Shown piece after piece: positions 54,119 through 61,595 of a DNA stretch of 64,000 nucleotides (position 1 is the stretch's first letter; each line of letters starts with the position of its first letter). Made by a program: the position numbers and the translations under genes. The DNA is from Sandaracinaceae bacterium (GTDB lineage Bacteria > Myxococcota_A > Polyangia > Polyangiales > Houyiibacteriaceae): the NCBI GenBank assembly GCA_020633075.1, contig JACKEI010000004.1, positions 124,001-188,000 of the forward strand, read 5' to 3'. The notes beneath the pieces are model-generated. The model worked only from the letters and a program-made list of their open reading frames with translations. It was not told where the DNA came from and did not search any database.

Positions 54119-54223
54119 TGTGGAGGCAGTATAGACCGGCGTGGCGCGAGAGGGGCTTACCGTGCTCGGCCACGCGGTGCCCATGGCGAGCTCGTTCATG
54201 ACGGTGATAGAACCGCGGCACCG

Positions 54224-54913
54224 ATGCTGACCTGTCCAACGTGTGAAACGAAGATCCCGGCCGCCGACGTGAACATCGTGGAGCTGGTCGCCAAGTGCGT
54301 CGCTTGCGACTCGGTGTTTCGCTTCGACCCCGCGCGGGTGGGGGACGCGCCCGACGTCGAGCCCGAGCGCCCGAAGGCCATCACGGTAGAGCACCCCGCC
54401 GAGAGCCTGATCCTGGAGCGCGCCTACCGCACCGCCGACGCGCCCAGCGTGCGTCCGGTGGTGGTCACCCGGCGCTGGTTCGATGCGGGCGTGATCTTCA
54501 TGGCCGTGTTCTGCGCCATCTGGGACTCCGCCATGGTCTTCGCGATCAGCGGCGCCCTGGCGTCTGGGGAGTTCTGGACGCTGCTCTTCATGTCGCTGCA
54601 CATCGCGGCCGGGGTGGGCATGACCTACACCACGCTCGCGGGGGCTCTGAACCGCACGCGGGTCGAGGTCGACGGGTCCACGCTGCGCGTTCGACACGGG
54701 CCCATCCCGTGGCGCGGCAACCTCACGCTCGCGAACGACGGGGTCAGCGACGTGGTCGTCTTGGCGAGCGACATGAAGGTCAACGGTCAGTTGCGGCACC
54801 ACGTCGTGGCGCACACCACCGCCGGGGCGGAGACCACGCTCGTGAAGAACCTGCCCCTCGCTCAGGCGCGCTACATCGCCTGGGCGCTGCGCGGAGCCCT
54901 CGTGCGCCGCTGA
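54224..54913 (+). CDS. Zinc-ribbon membrane protein
   Basis: 229 residues. The N-terminus MLTCPTCETKIP with VAKCVACDSVFRF gives CxxC...CxxC, a zinc ribbon (C4, C7, C25, C28). Two TM segments follow (about 87-110 and 117-142), then a soluble C-terminal beta domain (about 145-229) with ALNRTRVEVDGSTLRVRHGP, reminiscent of bacterial PH-like domains. It is a cytoplasm-facing membrane protein of unknown role. Divergent from the lipoprotein gene at 53066-54118. Confidence 0.75.
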   Translation: MLTCPTCETKIPAADVNIVELVAKCVACDSVFRFDPARVGDAPDVEPERPKAITVEHPAESLILERAYRTADAPSVRPVVVTRRWFDAGVIFMAVFCAIWDSAMVFAISGALASGEFWTLLFMSLHIAAGVGMTYTTLAGALNRTRVEVDGSTLRVRHGPIPWRGNLTLANDGVSDVVVLASDMKVNGQLRHHVVAHTTAGAETTLVKNLPLAQARYIAWALRGALVRR

Positions 54914-55124
54914 GCGGTCCTGTGTTCGCCAACACCGCGACGAGGGAGAGGGGTACGCGGCCTCATGGGGCGCGCATGGGTTGCGCCCGCGCGCGTCGGA
55001 GGGCTCTTGTGGCGCGCGTCGCCCGTCGGAGCGGCCAGCGTTCTGACGTGCGCCGGGGCTGGCACGTGGGCTGCAGAGGGGCGCGAGCTGCCGGGCACCC
55101 TTCGCACGGCAGGAGCCTCCGACC

Positions 55125-55532
55125 ATGACCAAGCATCCCGCGGCCGCCCTCACCCTGGCCGCGCTCTCGGCTCTCAGCCTCACGGGCTGCCCCACCTCCT
55201 CCGGACCCAACCCGCCGCCTACGGACGGTGGCGTGGTGGATGGTGGCGGCGTGTGCGGCAGCCTGGATCACCTCGATGACCCGATGGACTTCGTGGGGTC
55301 GTGCACCCACCCCCCCGATGGCGACGGGAATCAGGCCTGCGTGTCGTACGTCACGGTGCCTCTCGCCGCGTTCATCGGGACCGAGTGCTTGATGAACCTC
55401 TGCGCGAGCGTCAGCGGGAGCTGGTCGCCCGAGGCGTGCCCGCCGGGCTTCACCTTCTGCTTCGACCAAGGCGAGGGCAGCCCGCAGGTGGCGAGCTACT
55501 ACGCCTCCAATCCTGCCAGCTGCCCGCCCTGA
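55125..55532 (+). CDS. Small hypothetical lipoprotein
   Basis: 135 residues. The signal peptide ends LSLTGC (Cys 22). A Pro/Gly/Asp spacer precedes a small domain with six Cys (GVCGSLDHLDDP, GSCTHPP, QACVSY, ECLMNLC, EACPPGFTFCFD), probably disulfide-stabilised. ATG 55125 has a purine-rich stretch upstream (GGCAGGAGCC). The preceding 211 bp (54914-55124) hold no recognisable gene. Function is unknown. Confidence 0.65.
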   Translation: MTKHPAAALTLAALSALSLTGCPTSSGPNPPPTDGGVVDGGGVCGSLDHLDDPMDFVGSCTHPPDGDGNQACVSYVTVPLAAFIGTECLMNLCASVSGSWSPEACPPGFTFCFDQGEGSPQVASYYASNPASCPP

Positions 55533-55570
55533 GCGCGGCCCCCCTCTGGCCATCTCACGCGGGGCCGCGC
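55533..55570. terminator. Bidirectional terminator-like hairpin
   Basis: Perfect 10-bp arms GCGCGGCCCC (55533-55542) and GGGGCCGCGC (55561-55570) with an 18-base loop, starting at the base after the stop of the small lipoprotein gene and ending 7 bp before the stop of the convergent DUF4334 gene. Confidence 0.55.
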
Positions 55571-55577
55571 AGCAGGC

Positions 55578-56267
55578 TCAGGTGGGCACACCGTGGTCCA
55601 GGGTCAGCGTGAACCAGCCGCCCGCGATGTGCTTGTGGGTCCAGACGCCCAGCAGCACCGTCTGGCCGTGCTCGTCGGAGAGCAGCTTGAAGTAGTCCTT
55701 CCACGGCTGGTGGTCGTAGTTCATCGTGGCCGTGGACGTGCCGCGCCACGTGATGTTGGTCATGCCGACGTTGCCCCACGCCGGGAGCGGGAAGTAGAGC
55801 TTGTCGCGCCAGCGCACCAGCAGCGGGTCGCCCTTGTGCGCCGTGCGGTAGCGCTTGCCCCAGTCGAAGCCCAGGCGCTGCAGCGGCCGCACCAGCAGGT
55901 GCTCGGCTACGTCCAGCACCGAGGCGTTGGTGCGCACGATACGCCCGCGCCACGAGCGGCCGATCAGGTCTTCTTCGGCGCTGACCGCAGGCAGCGAGTC
56001 GTAGAGGCGCACCAGGTCCTCCTCGTTCACGACCCCGTCCCCATCCAGCACGTCGGCACGCAGCTGGGCGAGCGAGCGGCCCGTGCCGGTGAGGGGCAGG
56101 TCCTGGTAGCCCGGCTCGCTCCACACCGACTTCTTGGGCTGCAGGTAACAGAGCCCGCTGATGGCGGCGTTGAGCGGAAAGAGCGCGAGCTGCGTGAGGT
56201 CGTAGGCGACCGAGGGATAGTAGAGGACGCGAGGGGTCTTTCTGGCTAGCACGGGGCTCCTGGGCAC
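55578..56267 (-). CDS. DUF4334 (GXWXG) family protein with EF-hand-like loop
   Basis: 229 residues. The middle has the motif LYDSLPAVSAEEDLIGRSWRGR (about 88-109), the GXWXG hallmark. The C-terminal part (about 115-229) has DVAEHLLVRPLQRLGFDWGK and AWGNVGMTNITWRG TSTATMNYD, which is DUF4334. An insertion near 73-84 (VLDGDGVVNEED) looks like a calcium-binding EF-hand loop lacking the first Asp. The family is uncharacterised. GTG 56267 was chosen; GTG 56252 is an alternative. A perfect 18-bp palindrome lies 47 bp upstream. Confidence 0.82.
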   Translation of the reverse strand: MPRSPVLARKTPRVLYYPSVAYDLTQLALFPLNAAISGLCYLQPKKSVWSEPGYQDLPLTGTGRSLAQLRADVLDGDGVVNEEDLVRLYDSLPAVSAEEDLIGRSWRGRIVRTNASVLDVAEHLLVRPLQRLGFDWGKRYRTAHKGDPLLVRWRDKLYFPLPAWGNVGMTNITWRGTSTATMNYDHQPWKDYFKLLSDEHGQTVLLGVWTHKHIAGGWFTLTLDHGVPT

Positions 56268-56313
56268 GCGCGGGGGCTGCGGGACGGCTCCGTCCGGTAC
56301 CGGGTGCGCGAAC

Positions 56314-56331
56314 GGAATGACATGTCATTCC
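56314..56331. promoter_or_regulatory. Perfect 18-bp palindrome, candidate TetR-type operator
   Basis: GGAATGACATGTCATTCC is a perfect palindrome, flanked by GAACG and CGTTC with one extra base on the right. The core TGACATGTCA is typical of TetR-family operators. It lies 47 bp upstream of the DUF4334 gene in a locally less GC-rich patch. No TetR gene is encoded nearby. The palindrome is seen; the protein that binds it is inferred. Confidence 0.6.
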
Positions 56332-56431
56332 CGTTCGTGTCAAGCGCGGAAGCGGCTTGTCTGACCGGGCACCCCGCAGAGGCCGTCTAGGCCGGACCCC
56401 CTGCCCGCCGGACCCCGTGGTACCGTCGGCC

Positions 56432-56674
56432 ATGCTCCGACGGGTCGCGTTCGCCACGCTGGGCGGTTGTCTCGGCCTCGTCGCAGGGGGGGTGCTGGGA
56501 TTGGGCGGCGGGATGGGCGCGGCAGAGCTCCTCGAGCTCCACCTGGAGCCGGCCGTGACCCTCACCCTGGTCACCATCACCGCCTTTGGCGGCCTGGGCC
56601 TCGGAGTCGGCGCGACAGTGGGCGCGAGGCGCGGGCGAAAGCCGCCACGCGCGGGCCACCCGACGCCGTTCTAG
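56432..56674 (+). CDS. Small hypothetical membrane protein
   Basis: 80 residues with two hydrophobic Gly-rich segments (about 5-30 and 42-62) separated by a short acidic loop (LLELHLEP) and ended by a Lys/Arg-rich tail. ATG 56432 was chosen; the frame extends upstream to 56357 without membrane-protein character. Convergent with the next gene; the stops lie within the sequence CTAGCTAGCTAG. Confidence 0.5.
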   Translation: MLRRVAFATLGGCLGLVAGGVLGLGGGMGAAELLELHLEPAVTLTLVTITAFGGLGLGVGATVGARRGRKPPRAGHPTPF

Positions 56675-56678
56675 CTAG

Positions 56679-57485
56679 CTAGCGTGCAGTCTCGACCGAG
56701 CGCTCCTCCGGCGGAGCGGTTCGAGCTGTCGCGCCCAGCTCGGCCCGGGCCTCTGGGTGGTCCACGTAGTGCGCCATCGTGCGCATCAACGTCGCCGCGT
56801 CGGTGCCGTAGAGGCCGCCGGGGAACAGCAGGTGCGACCCACCCCGGGCGCGGCTCGACTCCAGCCTGCGGGCGAGCTTTTTGCGGGCGCGCTGCGGATC
56901 CCCGTCGGTGACCTCGGCGGCCGCCAGCACGGCGGAGACCTGCCGCAGGTACACCGCCGCAAACGGTTGGTCGAACAGGGTCACGAGCTCGATCGAGACG
57001 CCGTCCCACGGGGCCAGATAGCGGAGCGAGCCGTCCCGCACGCGCAGCCCCTCCGGCGTGAAGGTCAGGCTCTGCACGTGGCCACGCTTGACGGCGATCA
57101 GGATGAGCACGACGCCCCCGAGGCCCGCCATCAGCAGGCTGACCACGACGAAGCCGCGACCGATCGCGCCCCCCGTGGAGGCCATGAGCAGACCCAGCGC
57201 CACCAGGCCGACGCTGGCCAGCGCGACGCCCCGGCGGGTGGCCACCAGCGGCACGCCGCCCGGAATGCGTGGGCTGAAGTCCGGGTCGTCCAGCACCCGC
57301 TGAATGGCCAGCTTGTCGGCGATCTTGTGCACCGCGAGGGCGCCGCAGGCGCCAAAGAACGCCGTCGCCGCGATGGTCGCGGAGACGTCGCCGCCTCGGC
57401 TCATCCCCCACAGCCCTGCGGCCACGAACGCCGCGCTGCCCAGCAGCAGAAACCAATCTCGGGGGCTCGTGCCTCGCCAGCGCAT
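56679..57485 (-). CDS. Hypothetical membrane protein with PH-like C-terminal domain
   Basis: 268 residues. Four hydrophobic segments (about 11-26, 35-52, 88-105 and 114-131) are followed by a soluble domain (about 135-268) with VQSLTFTPEGLRVRDGSLRY, LAPWDGVSIELVT and a C-terminal helix TLMRTMAHYVDHPEARAELG. This resembles STM3941-like/PH-type membrane proteins, but the match is weak. ATG 57485 was chosen; the frame is open further upstream into the LysR gene's end without support. Function is unknown. Confidence 0.65.
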   Translation of the reverse strand: MRWRGTSPRDWFLLLGSAAFVAAGLWGMSRGGDVSATIAATAFFGACGALAVHKIADKLAIQRVLDDPDFSPRIPGGVPLVATRRGVALASVGLVALGLLMASTGGAIGRGFVVVSLLMAGLGGVVLILIAVKRGHVQSLTFTPEGLRVRDGSLRYLAPWDGVSIELVTLFDQPFAAVYLRQVSAVLAAAEVTDGDPQRARKKLARRLESSRARGGSHLLFPGGLYGTDAATLMRTMAHYVDHPEARAELGATARTAPPEERSVETAR

Positions 57486-57550
57486 CCCGCGTATCAAAGC
57501 ACCACGCAGCCGCCCTGCACAGCCCCGCGCGGAGCGCCTCACGGAGCGCC

Positions 57551-58450
57551 TCAGACCTGCAGGCCCTCGTGCTCGGCGCTGGCGAAGGCGTGGAAGCGCG
57601 CGGCCGTGCCGCTCAGCGGGGCGCTGGGCAGGGCCCAAGAGAAGCGGCGCTGGATGTTGAGCTCCGGGATGCGCAGCACGCGCAGGCGGCCTGCGGCCAG
57701 GTCCTCGCCGATGGACCAGCGCGACAGGAAGGCCACGCCCAGCGACAAGCCCACCGCGCGGCGGATGGCGGCGGTGCTGCCCAGCTCGAGGTCGAAGGGC
57801 ATGGGCTTGCGGCCGATCTTGCGCAGCGCGCGCTCCACCACGGTGCGCGTGCCCGAGCCCACCTCACGCCACAGCACCGGTGTGCTCAGGTCCACGTTGT
57901 CGCGGCGGAAGGGGGAGTTGGTGGCCACCACCGGCAGCAGCGTGTCGTCCAGCAGGCGCTCCAGGCGCACGCGCGCCGCCCGCGGCGGGCCCTCCACCAG
58001 GCCGAAGGGCAAGGCGCCCGTCTCCACCTGCGCGATGATCTCGCTGGTGTTGCCCACCACCAGCCGCAGCCCCGTGGCGCCGTGCTGTGCGCGGAAGCGG
58101 GCGAAGAGCTTGGGCACCAGGCCCGCCGCGATGGTGGTGCTGGCTCCCAGCACCAGCGGGGCCAGCGGCGCGTCCTTCTCCGTCACGTCGGTCACCAGCT
58201 CGTTGAGCTGCGCGTCGATGCGCCGCGCGTGGGTCAGCAGCTTCCGGCCGGCCTCCGTAGGCCGCACGCCGCGGGCGAAGCGCTCCAGCAGCGTGACCCC
58301 CAGCGCCGCCTCCAGCTTCTTCACGCTGGCGGTCACGGCGGGCTGCGAGACGTGCAGCTGGCGGGCCGCCTTGGTGATGCTGCCCGCGTCGATCACGGCG
58401 CGCAGCACGTCCAGGTGGCGGGAGTCGAAGTCGTCGCGTGCGGTAGCCAT
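57551..58450 (-). CDS. LysR-family regulator (YeiE/CmpR-like)
   Basis: 299 residues. The N-terminal winged HTH (about 10-70) has AGSITKAARQLHVSQPAVTA and SVKKLEAALGVTLLERFARG. The effector domain (about 90-290) begins LVLGASTTIAAGLVPKLFAR, which is characteristic of the CysB/CbbR/YeiE branch. ATG 58450 was chosen over GTG 58468. It is divergent from a YeiH-type transporter 39 bp away, as in the well-known yeiE-yeiH pairing, so it probably controls that gene. Confidence 0.92.
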   Translation of the reverse strand: MATARDDFDSRHLDVLRAVIDAGSITKAARQLHVSQPAVTASVKKLEAALGVTLLERFARGVRPTEAGRKLLTHARRIDAQLNELVTDVTEKDAPLAPLVLGASTTIAAGLVPKLFARFRAQHGATGLRLVVGNTSEIIAQVETGALPFGLVEGPPRAARVRLERLLDDTLLPVVATNSPFRRDNVDLSTPVLWREVGSGTRTVVERALRKIGRKPMPFDLELGSTAAIRRAVGLSLGVAFLSRWSIGEDLAAGRLRVLRIPELNIQRRFSWALPSAPLSGTAARFHAFASAEHEGLQV

Positions 58451-58489
58451 AGGTTTTGATGATGGCACATCCGAAGGAACGATTCGTCA

Positions 58490-59599
58490 TTGCGATGTCT
58501 GAGGGGCACCTTGCTCCTCGTGACCGCGCTCGACCTCGACCTCCAGCCCCCTGCCCTGACGCTGCCGCGCCCCCGTCGGCGCGTGCTGGTGCGCGGGCTG
58601 CGGGCGTCGGTGGTCCCCGCCCTCGGGCTCACGTGCCTGCTGCTGCCCGGCCTCGGCTCGGTGGGAGCGCTGGTGCTGGGGGTGAGCGTGGCCTTCGCCG
58701 GGCTCAACGTGTGGGAGGCGGAGAGCAGCCTGCTGGCCAAGCGCCTGCTCACGCTCTCGGTCATGGGCCTGGGCGCCGGGCTGGACCTGCACGCCGTCGC
58801 GGGCGTGGGCCTGCTGGGCGCGGGGCTGGCCGTGGGCAGCATCGCCTTCTGCCTCAGCCTGGGCTGGCTGCTGGCCAAGCTCTTCCGCGTGGACGCCATC
58901 ACTGGGCTGCTCGTGGCGGCCGGCACGGCCATCTGCGGCGGCAGCGCCATCGCCGCCGTGGCCCCCACGCTGCGCGCCCGCGAACACCAGGTCACGGCCG
59001 CCCTCGGCACCGTCTTCGCCCTCAACGCGCTGGCGCTGCTGGTCTTCCCCGCCGTGGGCCACGCGCTGGGCATGAACAGCGAGGCCTTCGGGCTGTGGTG
59101 CGCGATCGCCATCCACGACACCAGCTCCGTGGTGGGTGCGGCCATGACGTTCGGGCCCGACGCCCTCGAGGTGGCCACCACCGTGAAGCTGGCCCGCGCG
59201 CTGTGGATCATCCCGCTCACCGCCGCCTTCGCGCTGCACACCCGCCGGCAGCTGCGCGCCGAGCGGGCCGCGCGCCTGTCTGCCTTGCTGGCCGCGGGAG
59301 AGACCGACAGCCTGCGCGCGGAGTCCGAGGCGCCACCGCCCCGCGCGGCGCGCCCCTGGTTCATCTTGGGCTTCGTCGCGCTGGCCGTGCTCATGACCCT
59401 GGTGCCCAGCCTGGCCCCGGTGGGCGACGCCATCAGCGCCCTCGCCCGCCGCGCGCTGGTGCTGACCCTCTTCTTGGTAGGCGCCTCGCTCAGCCGCGAG
59501 TCGCTGCGCCGCGTCGGCGCGCGCCCCTTCCTGCAGGGTGTGGTGCTCTGGGTGGTGGTCTCCAGCGTCTCGCTGGGTGTCATCCTGCTGGTGGCCTGA
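58490..59599 (+). CDS. YeiH-family transporter (putative sulfate exporter family)
   Basis: 369 residues with about ten hydrophobic segments. The family motif GTAICGGSAIAAVAPTLRAR lies around 144-163, and LWCAIAIHDTSSVVGAAMTF with KLARALWIIP downstream. The family (PF03601) is annotated as putative sulfate exporters, on limited experimental grounds. The start is uncertain: TTG 58490 gives the longest form, while TTG 58511 and GTG 58520 lie just behind a GAGGGG. Divergent from its probable LysR regulator. Confidence 0.9.
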   Translation: MRCLRGTLLLVTALDLDLQPPALTLPRPRRRVLVRGLRASVVPALGLTCLLLPGLGSVGALVLGVSVAFAGLNVWEAESSLLAKRLLTLSVMGLGAGLDLHAVAGVGLLGAGLAVGSIAFCLSLGWLLAKLFRVDAITGLLVAAGTAICGGSAIAAVAPTLRAREHQVTAALGTVFALNALALLVFPAVGHALGMNSEAFGLWCAIAIHDTSSVVGAAMTFGPDALEVATTVKLARALWIIPLTAAFALHTRRQLRAERAARLSALLAAGETDSLRAESEAPPPRAARPWFILGFVALAVLMTLVPSLAPVGDAISALARRALVLTLFLVGASLSRESLRRVGARPFLQGVVLWVVVSSVSLGVILLVA

Positions 59600-59663
59600 G
59601 CCGGCCGCGCGCCTGGCGGGGCACGCCGGACCCGCGTGCTCGCTGCCTTGTGGCGGCCGGGGA

Positions 59664-60560
59664 TCAGGCGGCGGTGAAGCGCTCGCCAGTGAGCTCCTCG
59701 CTCACGGCCCACAGCGCGCGCGCCGCGTCGTCCCGCCGCGCGATGGCCTTCGGCTCGGTCAGCTCGCACACCGCGATGTAGCGGCCCGTCACGCCCTCGA
59801 GCTCCGGGTGCGTCGCCGCGTAGGTCGGGCCCCTGTAGCCCTCGGACTCGTCGATGGAGAACCAGCTCCAGGCGCGGCCCAGCACGGCCTTCAGCGGGCC
59901 CGGGTTGTTGCCGATGCCCAGGTTCGTGAAGATCAGCCCTGGGTGCACCGCGTTCACCGTGATGCGCTCGCCCGCGAGCCGCCGCGCCAGCTCGCGCGTG
60001 AAGTAGATGTTGCCCAGCTTGCTGGCCGAGTAGGGGCCGAGCGGCCAGTAGAAGCGCTCGAAGGTGAGGTCGTCGAGCTTCAGGCGGCCGATGGCGTAGC
60101 TGTTGGAGGTGACGTTCACCACGCGCGCGCCACCGTTGGCTGCGGCGCGGCGCAGCGCGGGCAGGAGCCGCAGCGTGAGCGCGAAGGGCGCGAAGTAGTT
60201 CACGGCCATGGTCATCTCGAGGCCCTCGGCGGTCAGCAGCCGGCGCTGGTTCACGAGCCCCGCGTTGTTGACCAGGATGTCGAGCGGCACGTCCAGCGCC
60301 AGCACCTCGTCGGCGGCGCGCTTGGCCTCGCTGAGCAGGCTCAGGTCCGCGATGACGCGGATGGGCTCGGGGGCGCCCGCCGCGCGCAGCTCCGCTTCCA
60401 CCTCGGCGCAGCGCGCAGGGTTGCGGGCCATCAAGATGACGGTGGCGCCCGCCCGCCCGAGCGCCAGCGCGGTGCCGCGCCCGATGCCGCTGGTGGGGCC
60501 GGTGACCAGGGCGTGCTTGCCGCGCAGGTCGGGGATCTGAGTGTGGTCGAAGTCGGTCAT
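59664..60560 (-). CDS. Short-chain dehydrogenase/reductase (retinol-dehydrogenase-like)
   Basis: 298 residues. Cofactor motif TGPTSGIG (20-27), NNAG (98-101), catalytic Ser near 152-154 (VTSNSYA) and YSASK (177-181). The length and the C-terminal helical extension (FSIDESEGYRGPTYAATHPE) are those of retinol-dehydrogenase/oxidoreductase-like SDRs. The start ATG overlaps the Gfo/Idh/MocA gene's stop by ATGA. It is the last gene of the operon behind the sulfatase-sulfotransferase fusion. It probably oxidises or reduces a lipid-like alcohol or ketone. Confidence 0.92.
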   Translation of the reverse strand: MTDFDHTQIPDLRGKHALVTGPTSGIGRGTALALGRAGATVILMARNPARCAEVEAELRAAGAPEPIRVIADLSLLSEAKRAADEVLALDVPLDILVNNAGLVNQRRLLTAEGLEMTMAVNYFAPFALTLRLLPALRRAAANGGARVVNVTSNSYAIGRLKLDDLTFERFYWPLGPYSASKLGNIYFTRELARRLAGERITVNAVHPGLIFTNLGIGNNPGPLKAVLGRAWSWFSIDESEGYRGPTYAATHPELEGVTGRYIAVCELTEPKAIARRDDAARALWAVSEELTGERFTAA

Positions 60561-61591
60561 GCGGTCCTGTGGGGGTGTCCTGCGGCCAGGCGCGCCAGCA
60601 CGGCGGCGTCGCCGCGCACGGGCAGGCCCGCGGCGAGGTAGAGCGCGTCGATCACGCGCATGTTCGCCACGGCGTCGTCGGCCGTGGTGGTGGGCGGCAC
60701 GCCGGTGCGCACCGCCTCGGCGAAGGCGGCCAGCTGCGCGCCATAGGTGGAGCCCCCCGGCACGCGCTCCACGCGCCGCGCGCCGTCGCTGCGCACCACC
60801 AGGCGGTGGTACACCTCGGGCTTGATGAAGTTGAGGATGTCCATGCGCCCGCGCGTGCCCACGAGCTTCATGGACACGCTCAGCAAGCGGCTGCAGCGCA
60901 TGCCCACGAAGAGGTCCACCGTGGCGCCGCTCCTGGGCAGCCGCAGCGTGGCCTCCATCTGGCGGTCGATGAGCGTGCCGTGCAGCTTGGCGCGCGCGCT
61001 CTCCACGACGGGCTCGTCGCCGGTGACGGCGCGCACGAAGCCCACCGGGTAGCAGCCCATGTCGATGGTGCCGCCGCCGCCCGTGCGGTAGTCGAAGCGG
61101 AAGTCGTCGAAGGGCAGGTAGGCGGAGAAGCTCGCGTCGATGCGCTCGAGCGCGCCGAGCTCGCCGGACGCCAAGATGTCCCGCACCCGCTCCACCAGCG
61201 GGTGGTAGCGGAAGTGCATGGCCTCGGCGACGATCAGCCCCGTGCCCGCGGCGGCCTGGGCGATGCGCGCCGCCTCGTCGGCGTTGGCGGCCATGGGCTT
61301 CTCGCAGAGCACGTGCTTGCCGGCCGCGATGGCGCGCAGCGTCCACTCCACGTGCATGCTGATGGGCAGGGGCACGTACACGGCGTCGATGTCGCTGCGC
61401 GCCAGCAGCTCGTCGAACGAGCGGTGCGTGCTGGGGATGCGGTGCTTCTTGGCGTACTTCGCGAGCGCCGCGGCGTCTTGGTACTCCTCGGCGACGGCCA
61501 CGACCTCCACACCCGGCAGGGCGCGCGCGTGCTTGATGAGCGCGTAGGGGGCGATGCGGGCCGCGCCCAGTATTCCGATGCGTAGCGTCAT
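60557..61591 (-). CDS. Gfo/Idh/MocA-family oxidoreductase
   Basis: 344 residues. The N-terminal Rossmann fold has GILGAARIAPYALI (6-19). The catalytic-lysine motif EKP lies at 97-99 (HVLCEKPMAAN). The C-terminal alpha/beta domain has YRTGGGGTIDMGCYPVGFVR, a block typical of glucose-fructose oxidoreductase/trans-dihydrodiol dehydrogenase-like members. It is NAD(P)-dependent and likely acts on a sugar or cyclic diol. It starts 4 bp after the stop of the fusion gene, so the three genes form one operon. Confidence 0.92.
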   Translation of the reverse strand: MTLRIGILGAARIAPYALIKHARALPGVEVVAVAEEYQDAAALAKYAKKHRIPSTHRSFDELLARSDIDAVYVPLPISMHVEWTLRAIAAGKHVLCEKPMAANADEAARIAQAAAGTGLIVAEAMHFRYHPLVERVRDILASGELGALERIDASFSAYLPFDDFRFDYRTGGGGTIDMGCYPVGFVRAVTGDEPVVESARAKLHGTLIDRQMEATLRLPRSGATVDLFVGMRCSRLLSVSMKLVGTRGRMDILNFIKPEVYHRLVVRSDGARRVERVPGGSTYGAQLAAFAEAVRTGVPPTTTADDAVANMRVIDALYLAAGLPVRGDAAVLARLAAGHPHRTA

Positions 61592-61595
61592 GCCC

